Shown: positions 27,927-37,379 of the stretch, piece after piece
Layout: the number at the start of each line of letters is the position of its first letter
How positions within the stretch are numbered: position 1 is the stretch's first letter
Origin: Bacteroidales bacterium
GTDB lineage: Bacteria > Bacteroidota > Bacteroidia > Bacteroidales > PXBB01
Direction: 5' to 3'
Length of the DNA stretch: 49,724 bases
Assembly: GCA_003565735.1 (NCBI GenBank)
Contig: PXBB01000037.1
Coordinates: 1 to 49,724, forward strand
Translations under genes and position numbers: made by a program
Notes under the pieces: generated by a model
What the model was told of the DNA's origin: nothing
The model's input: only the letters and a program-made list of their open reading frames with translations
Databases searched by the model: none

Positions 27927-28395
27927 ATTTTTTCGACTGCAAATATATAAAAGTTTTTTTAATTAAAACATTAATAAAAAAAATATTTAAAAATTGGCTG
28001 CATTTTTTTGAGTGTGAAAATTATTTGTATCATTTATCAATTGATATTTAGATTTTTACATTAATAATGACGAACAAATAGTTAAAACAAAGAAAAAATC
28101 ATTTTTAGTTAAAATCAAAAAATAAATTATATATTTGAAACCTAAAAGCAGAAATCATATTTAGCTTTTTTTGCATGTAATCTGTTTTTATATTTACTAC
28201 AAAAATGAAACTGATAAAAAATTGCTGATGACATATGCCATACCACTATACAACAACTTATCTTATGAGCAGTAAAAGGAGCCGATTCCAAACTTTTATC
28301 AATATTAAGGACAGAGATAGTTTTATTTGATACAAGAATTTTCTGTATTAAATTTTATTGTATTAATTAAAACTAACCACAAAAAATTGAGAATT
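27927..28395. other. Intergenic region between tRNA-Phe and tryptophanase
   Basis: Very AT-rich. It holds the tRNA -7 motif (27940-27947, minus) and a rightward TATATTTG (28130-28137), the best candidate -7 for tnaA, about 260 bases before its start; no clear -33 box. Within the long leader are two tiny frames joined as TGATG: MKLIKNC (28205-28228) and MTYAIPLYNNLSYEQ (28228-28275). The second has three Tyr and no Trp. A leader-peptide role is possible but unproven. Nothing else is recognisable. Confidence 0.35.
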
Positions 28396-29772
28396 ATGAA
28401 ATTACCATTTGCCGAACCTTATAGAATAAAAATGGTCGAAACCATTAAAAAAAGCACAAAAGAAGATCGTATCAAGTGGATAACAGAGGCCAAATTCAAT
28501 TTATTCAAATTAAAAAGTGAACAGGTATTTATAGATTTACTCACGGATTCCGGTACAGGGGCTATGAGTGACAAACAATGGTCGGAAATAATGCTGGGAG
28601 ATGAAAGTTATGCAGGCGCATCGTCTTACTATAAAATGAAAGATGCCATTCAGGATATTACAGGCTTTGAGCATTTTTTGCCGACACATCAAGGCCGGGC
28701 CGCAGAGAATGTCCTTTTTTCAGTACTCATTAAACAAGGCGACATAGTACCTGGCAATTCACATTTCGATACGACCAAAGGTCATATAGAATATAGAAAA
28801 GCGCATGCTGTTGATTGTACTATTGACGAAGCTTTTGAAACAACAAACCCGCACCCCTTCAAAGGCAACATTGACCTTAATAAGCTCGAAAAAGTACTGA
28901 GCGAAAATCCTAAAGAAAAAATTCCTGCCGTTATCGTTACTGTGACTTGTAATACTTCAGGGGGGCAGCCCGTGTCTTTAGAAAATATCAAGGCCGTGAA
29001 AAAGATGGCCGACAGTTATGGAATTCCTGTATTATTCGATTCGGCACGTTTTGCTGAAAATGCATACTTTATTAAGCTTCGCGAAAAGGCTTATGCCGAT
29101 AAATCTATACGCGAAATAGTAAGCGAAATGTTTGCACATGCCGATATGATGACTATGAGCAGTAAAAAAGATGCCATCGTCAACATGGGTGGATTTATTG
29201 GTTTTAGAGATGAAGAATTATTTCGAAGATGCAGTGTGTTTAATATTGTATTCGAAGGTTATATCACTTATGGTGGTATGTCCGGTAGAGATATGAATGC
29301 TTTGGCGCAAGGTCTTTATGAAGGTACTGAATTTGACTACCTGGAGTCGCGCATCAAGCAAGTAGAATATCTGGGGCAAAAACTGAATGAAAACGGTATT
29401 CCTATTCAACTACCTATAGGAGGACATGCTATTTTTATTGATGCGCTTCAGTTTTTACCCCATGTTCCGCGCGAGCAATTTGTAGCGCAAACACTTGGCA
29501 TAGAGCTTTATGTTGAGAGTGGCATCAGGGGTGTGGAAATTGGCACCTTGTTGGCAGACAGAGACCCCATCACACGTGAAAATCGTTATCCCAAACTGGA
29601 ATTGCTTCGCCTGGCTATACCCAGAAGGGTATATACTCAAAACCATATTGATTATACTGCTGCTGCTCTAATACAACTGTTTCAAAAAAGAGAGGCCTAT
29701 AAAACAGGCTATTCAATAAAGTACGAAGCACCTATAATGCGGCATTTTACTGTGGAACTCGAAAAAATTTAG
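28396..29772 (+). CDS. tnaA: Tryptophanase
   Basis: Pyridoxal-phosphate lyase splitting tryptophan to indole, pyruvate and ammonia. 458 aa from the ATG at 28396 (MKLPFAEPYRIKMVETIKK); a TTG-initiated extension of 23 residues upstream is not family-like. PLP lysine in MTMSSKKDAIV (Lys258), THQGR at 97-101 and DSARFAENAYF at 215-224. Tryptophanase rather than tyrosine phenol-lyase: SGIRGVEIG has no arginine where TPL carries its phenol-site Arg (VRSMERG). Followed after 19 bases by the acyl-CoA synthetase gene; the pyruvate formed here could feed acetyl-CoA and, through that enzyme, ATP. Confidence 0.93.
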   Translation: MKLPFAEPYRIKMVETIKKSTKEDRIKWITEAKFNLFKLKSEQVFIDLLTDSGTGAMSDKQWSEIMLGDESYAGASSYYKMKDAIQDITGFEHFLPTHQGRAAENVLFSVLIKQGDIVPGNSHFDTTKGHIEYRKAHAVDCTIDEAFETTNPHPFKGNIDLNKLEKVLSENPKEKIPAVIVTVTCNTSGGQPVSLENIKAVKKMADSYGIPVLFDSARFAENAYFIKLREKAYADKSIREIVSEMFAHADMMTMSSKKDAIVNMGGFIGFRDEELFRRCSVFNIVFEGYITYGGMSGRDMNALAQGLYEGTEFDYLESRIKQVEYLGQKLNENGIPIQLPIGGHAIFIDALQFLPHVPREQFVAQTLGIELYVESGIRGVEIGTLLADRDPITRENRYPKLELLRLAIPRRVYTQNHIDYTAAALIQLFQKREAYKTGYSIKYEAPIMRHFTVELEKI

Positions 29773-29791
29773 TGTATTAAAAAAAAATAGA

Positions 29792-31849
29792 ATGGTTAAT
29801 CAACAACTTATCAATCCGAAAAGTATTGTAGTTATCGGAGGATCAAACGAATTAGGCAAGCCTGGTGGTAAAGTCTTGAAAAATATTATCGACCATGGTT
29901 ATCAAGGACAGTTATATGTGATAAACCCCAAAGAAGAAACCGTGCAAGGCTTAAAATGCTATAAAGATGTTAGCGATTTGCCCGAAGTGGACCTTGCAAT
30001 TATTGCCATAGCCGCAAAATATGTATTGCAAACTGTAAAAGTCCTTACTGAGCAAAAGCAAACAAAAGCCTTTATTATTCTTTCGGCAGGTTTTAGCGAA
30101 GAGAGTGAACAAGGCGCTCAACTGGAAGCGCAAGTAGTGGATGCTATCAATAAAGTAAACGGTTGACTGATAGGACCCAACTGTATTGGCTTTTTAAATA
30201 GCCATTATGCAGGTGTATTTACAACGCCTATTCCCAAGCTTAATGAAAAAGGTTGTGATTTTGTATCCGGATCGGGAGCAACGGCAGTTTTTATTATTGA
30301 ATCAGGGATTCCCAAAGGCTTGACTTTTTCAAGTGTATATTCAGTAGGTAATTCTGCGCAAATGGGCGTCGAGGAAGTTTTGGCATACCTAGATACAACT
30401 TACGAGCACGGTGTTAGTGCGCCGGTAAAACTTTTGTATATTGAGAATATCGATAAGCCGGAGATGTTGTTAAAACATGCTTCTTCGCTAATCAGAAAAG
30501 GCGCTAAAATAGCAGCTATTAAATCTGGAGGCTCTGAGGCCGGAAGCCGTGCAGCATCATCTCATACAGGGGCGCTTGCAAGTTCTGACGTTGCTGTTGA
30601 TGCTCTTTTTAACAAGGCCGGTATAGTAAGGTGCCATAGCCGCGAAGAGCTGGCTACTGTTGCAGCTCTGTTTATGCATCCGCTGCCTGCTGGTAAACGT
30701 ATTGCTATCATTACGCACGCCGGAGGGCCAGCCGTTATGTTAACAGATACTTTAAGCAATGGCGGTATGGAAATTCCTGCCATTGAGGGTGCGGCGGCTA
30801 ATGCTTTAATGGAAAAGCTGTATCCCGGGAGTTCGGTGGCAAATCCTATCGATTTCTTGGCAACAGGAAATGCCGAGCAATTGGGGCACATTATTGACGC
30901 TTGTAATAATGATTTTGATACCATAGATGCTATGGTCGTAATTTTTGGAAGCCCCGGTTTATTCCCTGTACTGCCTGTTTATCAGTTGCTTAACGAAAAA
31001 ATGAAAAACTCGCACAAGCCTATTTATCCGGTATTGCCATCCATTATCAATGCGCAAGAAGATATTGCACAGTTCATCAAAATGAACAGGATTAATTTTC
31101 CCGACGAGGTCATTTTTGGCCAGGCTTTGTGTAAAATTATGAATACAACACCTCCTGTTGATGCAACTTGTGAAAGACCAAAAATTGATATAACTGCTAT
31201 CCGCAGGGTTGTAGATAATGCTCCTAATGGATACTTAGGTCCGGAAGAAGTGTTTGCTCTTTTGGATGCAGCAGGTATCGACAGAGTTTTTGAAGAGGTT
31301 GTTAAAAATGAAGAGGATGCCGTATCGTTTGCTGAGAAAAATGGCTACCCCGTTGTTATGAAAGTTGTCGGACCTGTTCATAAATCGGATGTTGGCGGTG
31401 TTGTTCTAAATGTAAAAGATGAAAATAGCATAAGAAGTGAGTTTAAAAGGCTTATGGGCATTAAAGATACTTATGCAGTACTTATGGGGCAGATGCTTTC
31501 AGGTACTGAAGTTTTTATTGGTGCCAAGCGGGAGGATAATTTCGGACATTTAGTGCTGGCAGGTCTCGGAGGTATTTTTATTGAAGTCTTTAAGGATGTC
31601 AGCACAGTATTGGCGCCTACTTGCCCAACTGAGGCTGAAAGTATGATACGTCGTTTGAAGTCGCACCCAATTATAAAAGGTATCAGAGGGCAGGAGGGTG
31701 TTAATGAAAAATTGTTTGCTGAACAAATAATGCGTGTAAGTGCCTTGATTGAAGCAGCTCCAGAAATTTTTGAAATGGATCTTAATCCGCTTCTCGGAAA
31801 TAATACTTACGTCAAAGCAGTTGATGCCCGTATAAGAGTTGAAAAGTAA
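29792..31849 (+). pseudogene. NDP-forming acyl-CoA synthetase (acetate-CoA ligase type) with one in-frame TGA
   Basis: One continuous frame of 685 codons, the expected length of a fused alpha-beta NDP-forming acetyl-CoA synthetase, except for a TGA at codon 125 (30164-30166). Before it: CoA-binding domain (SIVVIGGSNELGKPGGKVLKNI, EVDLAIIAIAAKYV). After it, in the same frame with no shift: LIGPNCIGFLN, VSGSGATAVFI, the phospho-histidine loop AASSHTGALA (His258), and the C-terminal ATP-grasp domain (GYPVVMKVVGPVHKSDVGG to EMDLNPLLG). The stop falls inside the CoA-binding fold, so two separate working proteins are unlikely. TGA clearly ends other genes here (for example 26092-26094). Either a recent nonsense mutation, a sequencing error, or a recoded stop. 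Internal ATG restarts (30320) would lack the CoA site. Confidence 0.85.
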
Positions 31850-31905
31850 AGCCGATTTTTGGACGCCTATGCCCTTTTTAAAATGCGAATAGAAAGTTTA
31901 TTATT

Positions 31906-32316
31906 ATGATATACATTACTCGCCGCGAAACATTTAATGCAGCGCACAGACTCTACCGCAAAGAATGGAGCGATGAAGAAAACTTAAAAGTTTTTGGCGC
32001 CTGTTCTAACCCCAAGTGGCATGGTCATAATTACACACTTTATGTGACTGTAAAGGGTGCGGTTGACGAACAAACGGGGTTTTTAGTGAATTTGAAAAAA
32101 CTCAGTGAGATTATTAATGATAAGATTATTTCAAAGATCGACCATAAGAATATAAATCTTGAAGTGGATTTTATGAAAGATAAACTAGCATCTACTGAAA
32201 ATTTGGCCATTGCCATTTGGGATGAGTTGTATCCAGAAGTGAAAAACTTGGGTGCCTTGCTACATGAAGTTAAAGTTTTCGAAACCGAAAAGAATTACGT
32301 GTCTTATTATGGTTAA
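31906..32316 (+). CDS. queD: 6-carboxytetrahydropterin synthase / 6-pyruvoyl-tetrahydropterin synthase family
   Basis: 136 aa. Zinc ligands His14 (NAAHRL), His39 and His41 (WHGHNY) and the catalytic Cys33 in FGACSNPKWHGHNY are present, with DHKNINLEV and the C-terminal KVFETEKNYVSYYG. The FGACSNP spacing is like 6-pyruvoyl-tetrahydropterin synthases, so both the queuosine-precursor role and a pterin role are possible; in bacteria the QueD role is the usual reading. 56 bases after the acyl-CoA synthetase, no other queuosine genes in the window. Confidence 0.88.
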   Translation: MIYITRRETFNAAHRLYRKEWSDEENLKVFGACSNPKWHGHNYTLYVTVKGAVDEQTGFLVNLKKLSEIINDKIISKIDHKNINLEVDFMKDKLASTENLAIAIWDELYPEVKNLGALLHEVKVFETEKNYVSYYG

Positions 32317-32612
32317 AAAACCTAAATTCATATATACGCTTTTAGATCAGGCTTGTCTCAGTGCATCTGTGCCTTTTTAGTAAGCATGATATATCATGAA
32401 AAATGAAGGGCGAATTTCTTTACTATCAAGTACAGATTAAAAATTTTAAAAATAGTACATTTGCATTAGATTTTTATTTAAATAGAAAGTATGTGGCTGA
32501 CATGTTTAAGAACTTATTCTTATTTACAAACTGAGTCACTCCGTATATTTAATAATAAAAGCATTTGCATAAGAATAATCCATAAAAATATAAATAATTA
32601 AAAAAGAAAACT
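32317..32612 (+). other. Leader region of riboflavin synthase
   Basis: A rightward -7 match TACATTTG (32456-32463) would give a leader of about 140 bases. TTATTCTTAT (32514-32523) can pair with ATAAGAATAA (32569-32578). The region does not show the conserved helices of an FMN riboswitch. Nothing else is visible. Confidence 0.3.
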
Positions 32613-33227
32613 ATGTTCACAGGAATTATTGAAACCATAGGCAAGGTAGTAGCCATTGAAAAGGACAAAGGCAATGTACACATTACCATAGAAACGCCCA
32701 TTGCCAAAGAACTAAAAATTGATCAGAGTATCGCACATGATGGTGTATGTTTGACTACTGTTCATGTTGACAAAGAAGCTAACCGTTATACGATAACTGC
32801 TGTAAAAGAAACCCTCGACTGTTCAAATTTAAAGTATTACGAAGTGGGTTACGAAGTAAATCTTGAAAGGTGTATGCGTATAGACGGAAGGCTTGATGGC
32901 CACATTGTGCAGGGGCATGTTGACCAAACGGCTGTGGTACGCTCTGTTGAAGAAACAGATGGCAGCTGGAAAGTGACTTTTGATTATGATCAAAAACAAG
33001 GGAATTATACTGTTGAAAAAGGTTCCATATCAATAAATGGCACCAGTATGACGGTTGTTGATAGTGGCGATGATTTCTTTTCGGTAGCTGTGATTCCTTA
33101 TACTTTTGAAAATACGAATTTCAAAAATTTCAAAAAAGGAACTGTTGTCAATATTGAATTTGATATTATTGGCAAATATGTTCATAAGTTGCTTAAACTT
33201 CATTTTCAAGATCCCGAACAAAAATAA
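32613..33227 (+). CDS. ribE: Riboflavin synthase, alpha subunit
   Basis: Dismutates two molecules of 6,7-dimethyl-8-ribityllumazine to riboflavin. 204 aa with the two tandem lumazine-binding barrels: the first starts at the MFTGIIET signature and contains DGVCLTTV, the second runs from about residue 97 (LDGHIVQGHVD) and contains the parallel NGTSMTVV. Length and ends are normal. It stands alone with its own leader; no other rib genes are in the window. Convergent with nth. Confidence 0.95.
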   Translation: MFTGIIETIGKVVAIEKDKGNVHITIETPIAKELKIDQSIAHDGVCLTTVHVDKEANRYTITAVKETLDCSNLKYYEVGYEVNLERCMRIDGRLDGHIVQGHVDQTAVVRSVEETDGSWKVTFDYDQKQGNYTVEKGSISINGTSMTVVDSGDDFFSVAVIPYTFENTNFKNFKKGTVVNIEFDIIGKYVHKLLKLHFQDPEQK

Positions 33228-33351
33228 GCCCGATGGCTTTAAAACTCACTTTTAGCAGGTGTTCTTAAATGAAAGACCTTGATTGTAAAAATGTTGCAAT
33301 CATCTGTTAATCAATATTCCAATAATGAAAGCTTTGACAAACAGTTTTTTG

Positions 33352-34008
33352 CTATTGGGATATATTGTGAGCTATATTTTTTTCATAATAGCGGCAAGTT
33401 TTTTTTATGCCACATGTATCACATTTTGGTTTACGTGCAGTGCAAGTGTAGCGTCCGTGGAGGATTAGCCAGTGGTGAGCTGAGTTACGGAATTTTTCGG
33501 GGATGTTTTTAGTCAGCTGTTTTTCTGTTTCAAGGGGTGTTTTGGCTCTGTAAGTTAAGCCAATACGTTTGGAAACTCTGAATACGTGTGTGTCAACAGC
33601 CATAGCTGGGATGTCATAAAGCACAGAAAGTAGCACGTTAGCTGTTTTACGTCCAACACCTGGCAGCTCTTGCAACTTTTTGATATCGGAGGGTAGTTCG
33701 CCATCAAAATCGCTCATAACTTTTGTCGCCATGCCAACCAGATGTTTGGATTTGTTGTTAGGGTAGGAGCATGACTTGATGTACTCAAATACTTTTTCAA
33801 CCGTAGCTTCGGAAAGAGTTTTAAAATCTGGAAATCTATTAAAAAAATTCGGTGTTATTAAATTTACACGTTTGTCAGTACATTGGGCTGATAAAATAAC
33901 AGCTACGGTCAGTTGGTATGCGTTGTTGTAGTTAAGTTCTGTTCTGGCTTCCGGTATGTTTTTTTGGAAATATGCTATAACAAAACTGTATCTTTCTTTT
34001 AGGGTCAT
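33352..34008 (-). CDS. nth: Endonuclease III
   Basis: DNA N-glycosylase/AP lyase for oxidised pyrimidines. 218 aa. Helix-hairpin-helix LPGVGRKTANV with catalytic Lys121, catalytic Asp139 in AVDTHVFR, and the C-terminal 4Fe-4S cluster C-x6-C-x2-C-x5-C (Cys189, 196, 199, 205). All hallmark residues present. It starts 24 bases after the rho stop on the same strand, so the two are probably co-transcribed from the rho promoter. Confidence 0.96.
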   Translation of the reverse strand: MTLKERYSFVIAYFQKNIPEARTELNYNNAYQLTVAVILSAQCTDKRVNLITPNFFNRFPDFKTLSEATVEKVFEYIKSCSYPNNKSKHLVGMATKVMSDFDGELPSDIKKLQELPGVGRKTANVLLSVLYDIPAMAVDTHVFRVSKRIGLTYRAKTPLETEKQLTKNIPEKFRNSAHHWLILHGRYTCTARKPKCDTCGIKKTCRYYEKNIAHNISQ

Positions 34009-34031
34009 TTTTATGCGTCAATGGAACGGCA

Positions 34032-35846
34032 TCAACCGTTCATTGTGATATAAAACTCTTCGTTGGTTTTGGTAAATTTCATTTTGTTTTTAAGAAATTC
34101 CATAGCTTCTATGGGGTTCATATCAGCAAGGAGGTTGCGTAGTACCCATACTCTTTGAAGAACTTCTTTTTCAACAAGCAGGTCATCTCTTCTGGTGCTT
34201 GAGGCAACGATGTCAATAGCCGGGTAAATACGCTTGTTAGAAAGCCTTCTGTCGAGTTGAAGCTCCATATTACCGGTGCCTTTAAATTCTTCGAAAATGA
34301 CTTCATCCATTTTGGATCCTGTCTCGGTTAAAGCAGTAGAAATAATGGTAAGAGAACCGCCATTTTCAATTTTTCGGGCAGCACCGAAAAAACGTTTGGG
34401 CTTTTGCAGGGCATTGGCTTCGACACCACCGGAAAGGACTTTCCCGGAAGCTGGTGACACCGTATTATAAGCTCTGGCCAGACGGGTTATGGAATCTAAT
34501 AGTATGACCACGTCGTGCCCGCATTCTACCATGCGTTTGGCTTTTTCGAGGACAATGTTTGCAATTTTAACATGCCTTTCAGCAGGTTCATCAAAAGTAG
34601 ATGATATCACTTCAGCATTAACACTTCTTGCCATATCAGTAACCTCTTCAGGTCTTTCGTCAATGAGCAGGATAATAAGATATGCTTCAGGGTGGTTAGC
34701 CGCAATAGCATTGGCCACTTCCTTTAAGAGAACAGTCTTACCGGTTTTAGGTTGTGCGACAATCAATCCACGCTGTCCTTTACCAATAGGGGTAAACATA
34801 TCGATGATGCGCGTTGATATTGTGCAGCCTTTGTGTCCTGTAATGTTGAATTTCTCATGAGGGAACAATGGTGTCAGGTGGTCGAAGTGGATGCGGTCTC
34901 TTACCTCTTCGGGTGTTTTACCGTTGATAAGTTCCACTTTAACAATAGGAAAATATTTTTCTCCTTCACGTGGCGGCCTGATGAGCCCTTTTACAGTATC
35001 GCCGGTTTTGAGACTGAAAAGCTTTATCTGAGATTGGGATACGTAAATATCATCAGGAGAGTTGAGGTAGTTAAAATCTGAAGACCTTAAAAATCCGTAG
35101 CCATCCGAAATAATTTCTAAAACCCCTTCACTAGAAACAAGTGCTTCCATTTCATAACTGGTTTCGGCAGGTGACAATTTTTCATGAGATTGCTTTTGCT
35201 TGTTGAAGTAAATCTCTTTGAGTTTGTGTTTTGGAAGTGCTTCTGAATGCTGTGAGCCTTTTTTTACTTCTTTATTTACTTCAGCTGTTTCTGCTTCCCC
35301 TTTTTTTACAGGTGCTTTGTCAGGTGCTTTGGCCTCTTCCTTTTTTTTGGGTTGCTCGACTTTTGGAGCAGTAGTTGCTTCATTTTTTTGCTGCTGCCGC
35401 GAATCTCCCTTTTTGTGCTTGTCTGTAGATTTCTTTTGAGTTGTTTCTATAGAATCTAATGGCTGTCTTCTATGCTTTTTGCTTGACCTTTTTGGCTTTT
35501 GTGTGTCTGAAGTTTCCTTTTTTATGGATTCTTCATCAATAATTATTGCCCTGTCTGATGGCACGGCATCGTCAGTTAAAATAACACCTGATTTGTATTC
35601 TTTCTTTTTTCTTTTCGATGGTGCTTCTTGACTTTTTTGTCTCTGCTTTGCTTTTTTTGCTTTTTGCGCTTTCTCTGCCTTTTCAAATTTTAAGATATCT
35701 TCACTTGGGTTTGAAGCTTGATAATCCAGTATGGCATAAATTAAATCCTTTTTATTTAAGGAATTGTAACCTCTGATGTTTAAGTGTTTTGCAAGCTCTT
35801 TTAACTCTGAAAGCAGCTTGCTGTTCAATTGTTTAATATCGTACAT
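34032..35846 (-). CDS. rho: Transcription termination factor Rho with long charged insertion
   Basis: 604 aa hexameric RNA-DNA helicase. An N-terminal SAP-like helical domain (1-45; [22 protein letters not shown]) is followed by about 175 residues rich in Lys, Glu, Gln and Ser (50-225), absent from E. coli Rho but common in Bacteroidota. Cold-shock-type RNA-binding domain about 238-305 ([15 protein letters not shown]), then the RecA-type motor with Walker A QPKTGKTV (365-372), [14 protein letters not shown] and the Q/R-loop region [18 protein letters not shown] minus-strand TAATTTTG (36015-36022) would give a leader of about 160 bases, room for the autoregulation typical of rho. Confidence 0.96.
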   Translation of the reverse strand: MYDIKQLNSKLLSELKELAKHLNIRGYNSLNKKDLIYAILDYQASNPSEDILKFEKAEKAQKAKKAKQRQKSQEAPSKRKKKEYKSGVILTDDAVPSDRAIIIDEESIKKETSDTQKPKRSSKKHRRQPLDSIETTQKKSTDKHKKGDSRQQQKNEATTAPKVEQPKKKEEAKAPDKAPVKKGEAETAEVNKEVKKGSQHSEALPKHKLKEIYFNKQKQSHEKLSPAETSYEMEALVSSEGVLEIISDGYGFLRSSDFNYLNSPDDIYVSQSQIKLFSLKTGDTVKGLIRPPREGEKYFPIVKVELINGKTPEEVRDRIHFDHLTPLFPHEKFNITGHKGCTISTRIIDMFTPIGKGQRGLIVAQPKTGKTVLLKEVANAIAANHPEAYLIILLIDERPEEVTDMARSVNAEVISSTFDEPAERHVKIANIVLEKAKRMVECGHDVVILLDSITRLARAYNTVSPASGKVLSGGVEANALQKPKRFFGAARKIENGGSLTIISTALTETGSKMDEVIFEEFKGTGNMELQLDRRLSNKRIYPAIDIVASSTRRDDLLVEKEVLQRVWVLRNLLADMNPIEAMEFLKNKMKFTKTNEEFYITMNG

Positions 35847-36169
35847 GTAATAAAGGTTAAATGAGTGAAAATTATGATTTGGTTTTATTTATCGTCTGTT
35901 GTTCAGTTGTTAGCTTTTAACACTACTTACTTTAAAAACACTTTGCAGTGCAAGCTTGAGAAAAAAAAGGTAAAAAATGAAAAAAAAGTATGTCTCGGTA
36001 TCTTATATTTAATGCAAAATTAATATTTTTTTTTAAAAACCATATTTTTTTATTTTTTTTTTCAAATTATTTCAGAAATGTACGGCAAAAAAATACAGAA
36101 TTTTATGAAGTGCATTTTTTTATTAATTTTGTTGATGATGAAATTAAAAAAGATTAACTCAAAAAAGCT
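35847..36169. other. Divergent intergenic region, rho / flavodiiron gene
   Basis: 323 bases of AT-rich DNA. It contains two -7 matches in opposite directions: minus-strand TAATTTTG at 36015-36022 for rho and plus-strand TAATTTTG at 36124-36131 for the flavodiiron gene, the latter about 40 bases before its ATG. Neither has a clear TTTG -33 box. No coding frame or stable hairpin seen. Confidence 0.35.
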
Positions 36170-37375
36170 ATGATTATGAAAGATGATAAAGTTTTGGATA
36201 TTACACCTGATGTTAAGTGGATAGGTGTTTTAGATAAAGATTTGGCCACTTTTGATGTGGTTATGGAGACTAAGTATGGTACGACATATAATTCCTATTT
36301 TATAAATGCTGATAAAAAGGCTATTGTTGAAACAAGTAAAGAGAAGTTTTGGGATGTATATCAAAGAAAAATCGAGCAGGTATGCAGCTTGGATGAAATT
36401 GAATATATCATCGTAAATCATACAGAGCCTGATCATTCGGGAAATTTAAAGCATTTATTAAAAGTGGCACCCCATGCACAAGTTGTTGCAACAGGCAATG
36501 CTGTTAGGTATTTAAAAGATCTGCTTGGTTTTGATTTTCCATATCTTATTGTAAAAGATGGCGATACACTTGATTTAGGTAACAAGCAGTTGCGTTTTAT
36601 CAGCGCACCTAATTTACATTGGCCCGACAGCATGTTTACCTATCTGTTGGAAGACAAGCTTCTATTTACTTGTGATGCTTTTGGTGCACATTATTGCGAT
36701 GCTGCTATGTTTGATGACATGGTACCTAATTACGACGATGCATTTAAATACTACTTTGATGTGATTTTGAAACCTTATAGCAAGTTTATGCTTAAAGCTA
36801 TTGAAAAAATCAAAGGCTTGGAGATAGAAGCTATTTGCACCGGCCATGGTCCCATACTCCGGCGTCATTGGCAACGTTATGTTGAGTTGTCAGACCAATA
36901 TGCCAGAGAGGCTCTCAGTATGCCTGAAAAAGATATCGTATTTATACCCTATGTGTCGGCATATGAGAAAACCGGTCAGGTAGCCCACAAAATTGCTGAA
37001 GGCATAAAGTCTGTTGCCGATGTGGATGTTGAAGTCAGCAATATTGAATGCATGCCTTTAGGAGATTTAGATGAACGTATTAGCAAAAGTAAAGCTTATA
37101 TTATTGGCTCTCCTACCATAAACCAAAACACCCTGCTTCCAGTTTATAAAATTTTTGCGCTTATAAATCCTATAAGAGACAGAAATAAGCCGGCTGCAGC
37201 TTTTGGATCCTATGGCTGGAGTGGCGAAGCGCCTCATATTATAAAAGCCAATCTTAAAAGTCTTAAACTCAAACTTTTTGATGAAATGTTTCTGTTTAAG
37301 TTTACACCTCACAAAAATGTGCTTGAGGATGCTTACGTTTATGGTCAAAAGTTTGCAAAACATTTTTTTAATTAA
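36170..37375 (+). CDS. Flavodiiron protein (FprA/ROO type oxygen or nitric-oxide reductase)
   Basis: 401 aa two-domain enzyme that detoxifies O2 or NO to water or N2O in anaerobes. N-terminal metallo-beta-lactamase-like domain with the diiron ligands HTEPDHSG (His84, Glu86, Asp88), the LHWPDS segment (His150), CDAFG (Asp169) and CTGHGP (His226). C-terminal flavodoxin domain from about 250 ([24 protein letters not shown] and [13 protein letters not shown] around the FMN site). All iron ligands are visible. An ATG two codons in is an equally possible start. First gene of a tight three-gene run with a lipoprotein (5 bases downstream) and a radical SAM enzyme. Confidence 0.93.
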   Translation: MIMKDDKVLDITPDVKWIGVLDKDLATFDVVMETKYGTTYNSYFINADKKAIVETSKEKFWDVYQRKIEQVCSLDEIEYIIVNHTEPDHSGNLKHLLKVAPHAQVVATGNAVRYLKDLLGFDFPYLIVKDGDTLDLGNKQLRFISAPNLHWPDSMFTYLLEDKLLFTCDAFGAHYCDAAMFDDMVPNYDDAFKYYFDVILKPYSKFMLKAIEKIKGLEIEAICTGHGPILRRHWQRYVELSDQYAREALSMPEKDIVFIPYVSAYEKTGQVAHKIAEGIKSVADVDVEVSNIECMPLGDLDERISKSKAYIIGSPTINQNTLLPVYKIFALINPIRDRNKPAAAFGSYGWSGEAPHIIKANLKSLKLKLFDEMFLFKFTPHKNVLEDAYVYGQKFAKHFFN

Positions 37376-37379
37376 AATT

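Noticed and set aside
28327-28395. TTG-initiated extension of tryptophanase
   Set aside because: The family begins at the LPFAEPYRIK segment; the ATG at 28396 fits and the upstream residues are not family-like.
28396-29772. Tyrosine phenol-lyase instead of tryptophanase
   Set aside because: The residue aligned with the phenol-site arginine of TPL is replaced by the tryptophanase-type VEIG, and DSARFAENAYF follows the tryptophanase pattern.
30164-30204. Selenocysteine insertion at the TGA of the acyl-CoA synthetase
   Set aside because: The nearest stem downstream is only five base pairs with loop TTTTAAAT, without the conserved G-U or bulged U of bacterial SECIS elements. Not fully excluded, but unsupported.
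32317-32612. FMN riboswitch upstream of riboflavin synthase
   Set aside because: None of the conserved FMN aptamer segments are visible in the leader.
34276-35439. Plus-strand reading frames across the rho gene
   Set aside because: Low-complexity shadows of the lysine-rich and conserved parts of rho on the opposite strand; no family resemblance.
37278-37379. Start of the lipoprotein gene inside the flavodiiron gene
   Set aside because: The extra 34 residues are out-of-frame reading of the flavodiiron C-terminus; the ATG at 37380, five bases after its stop, is the natural start.
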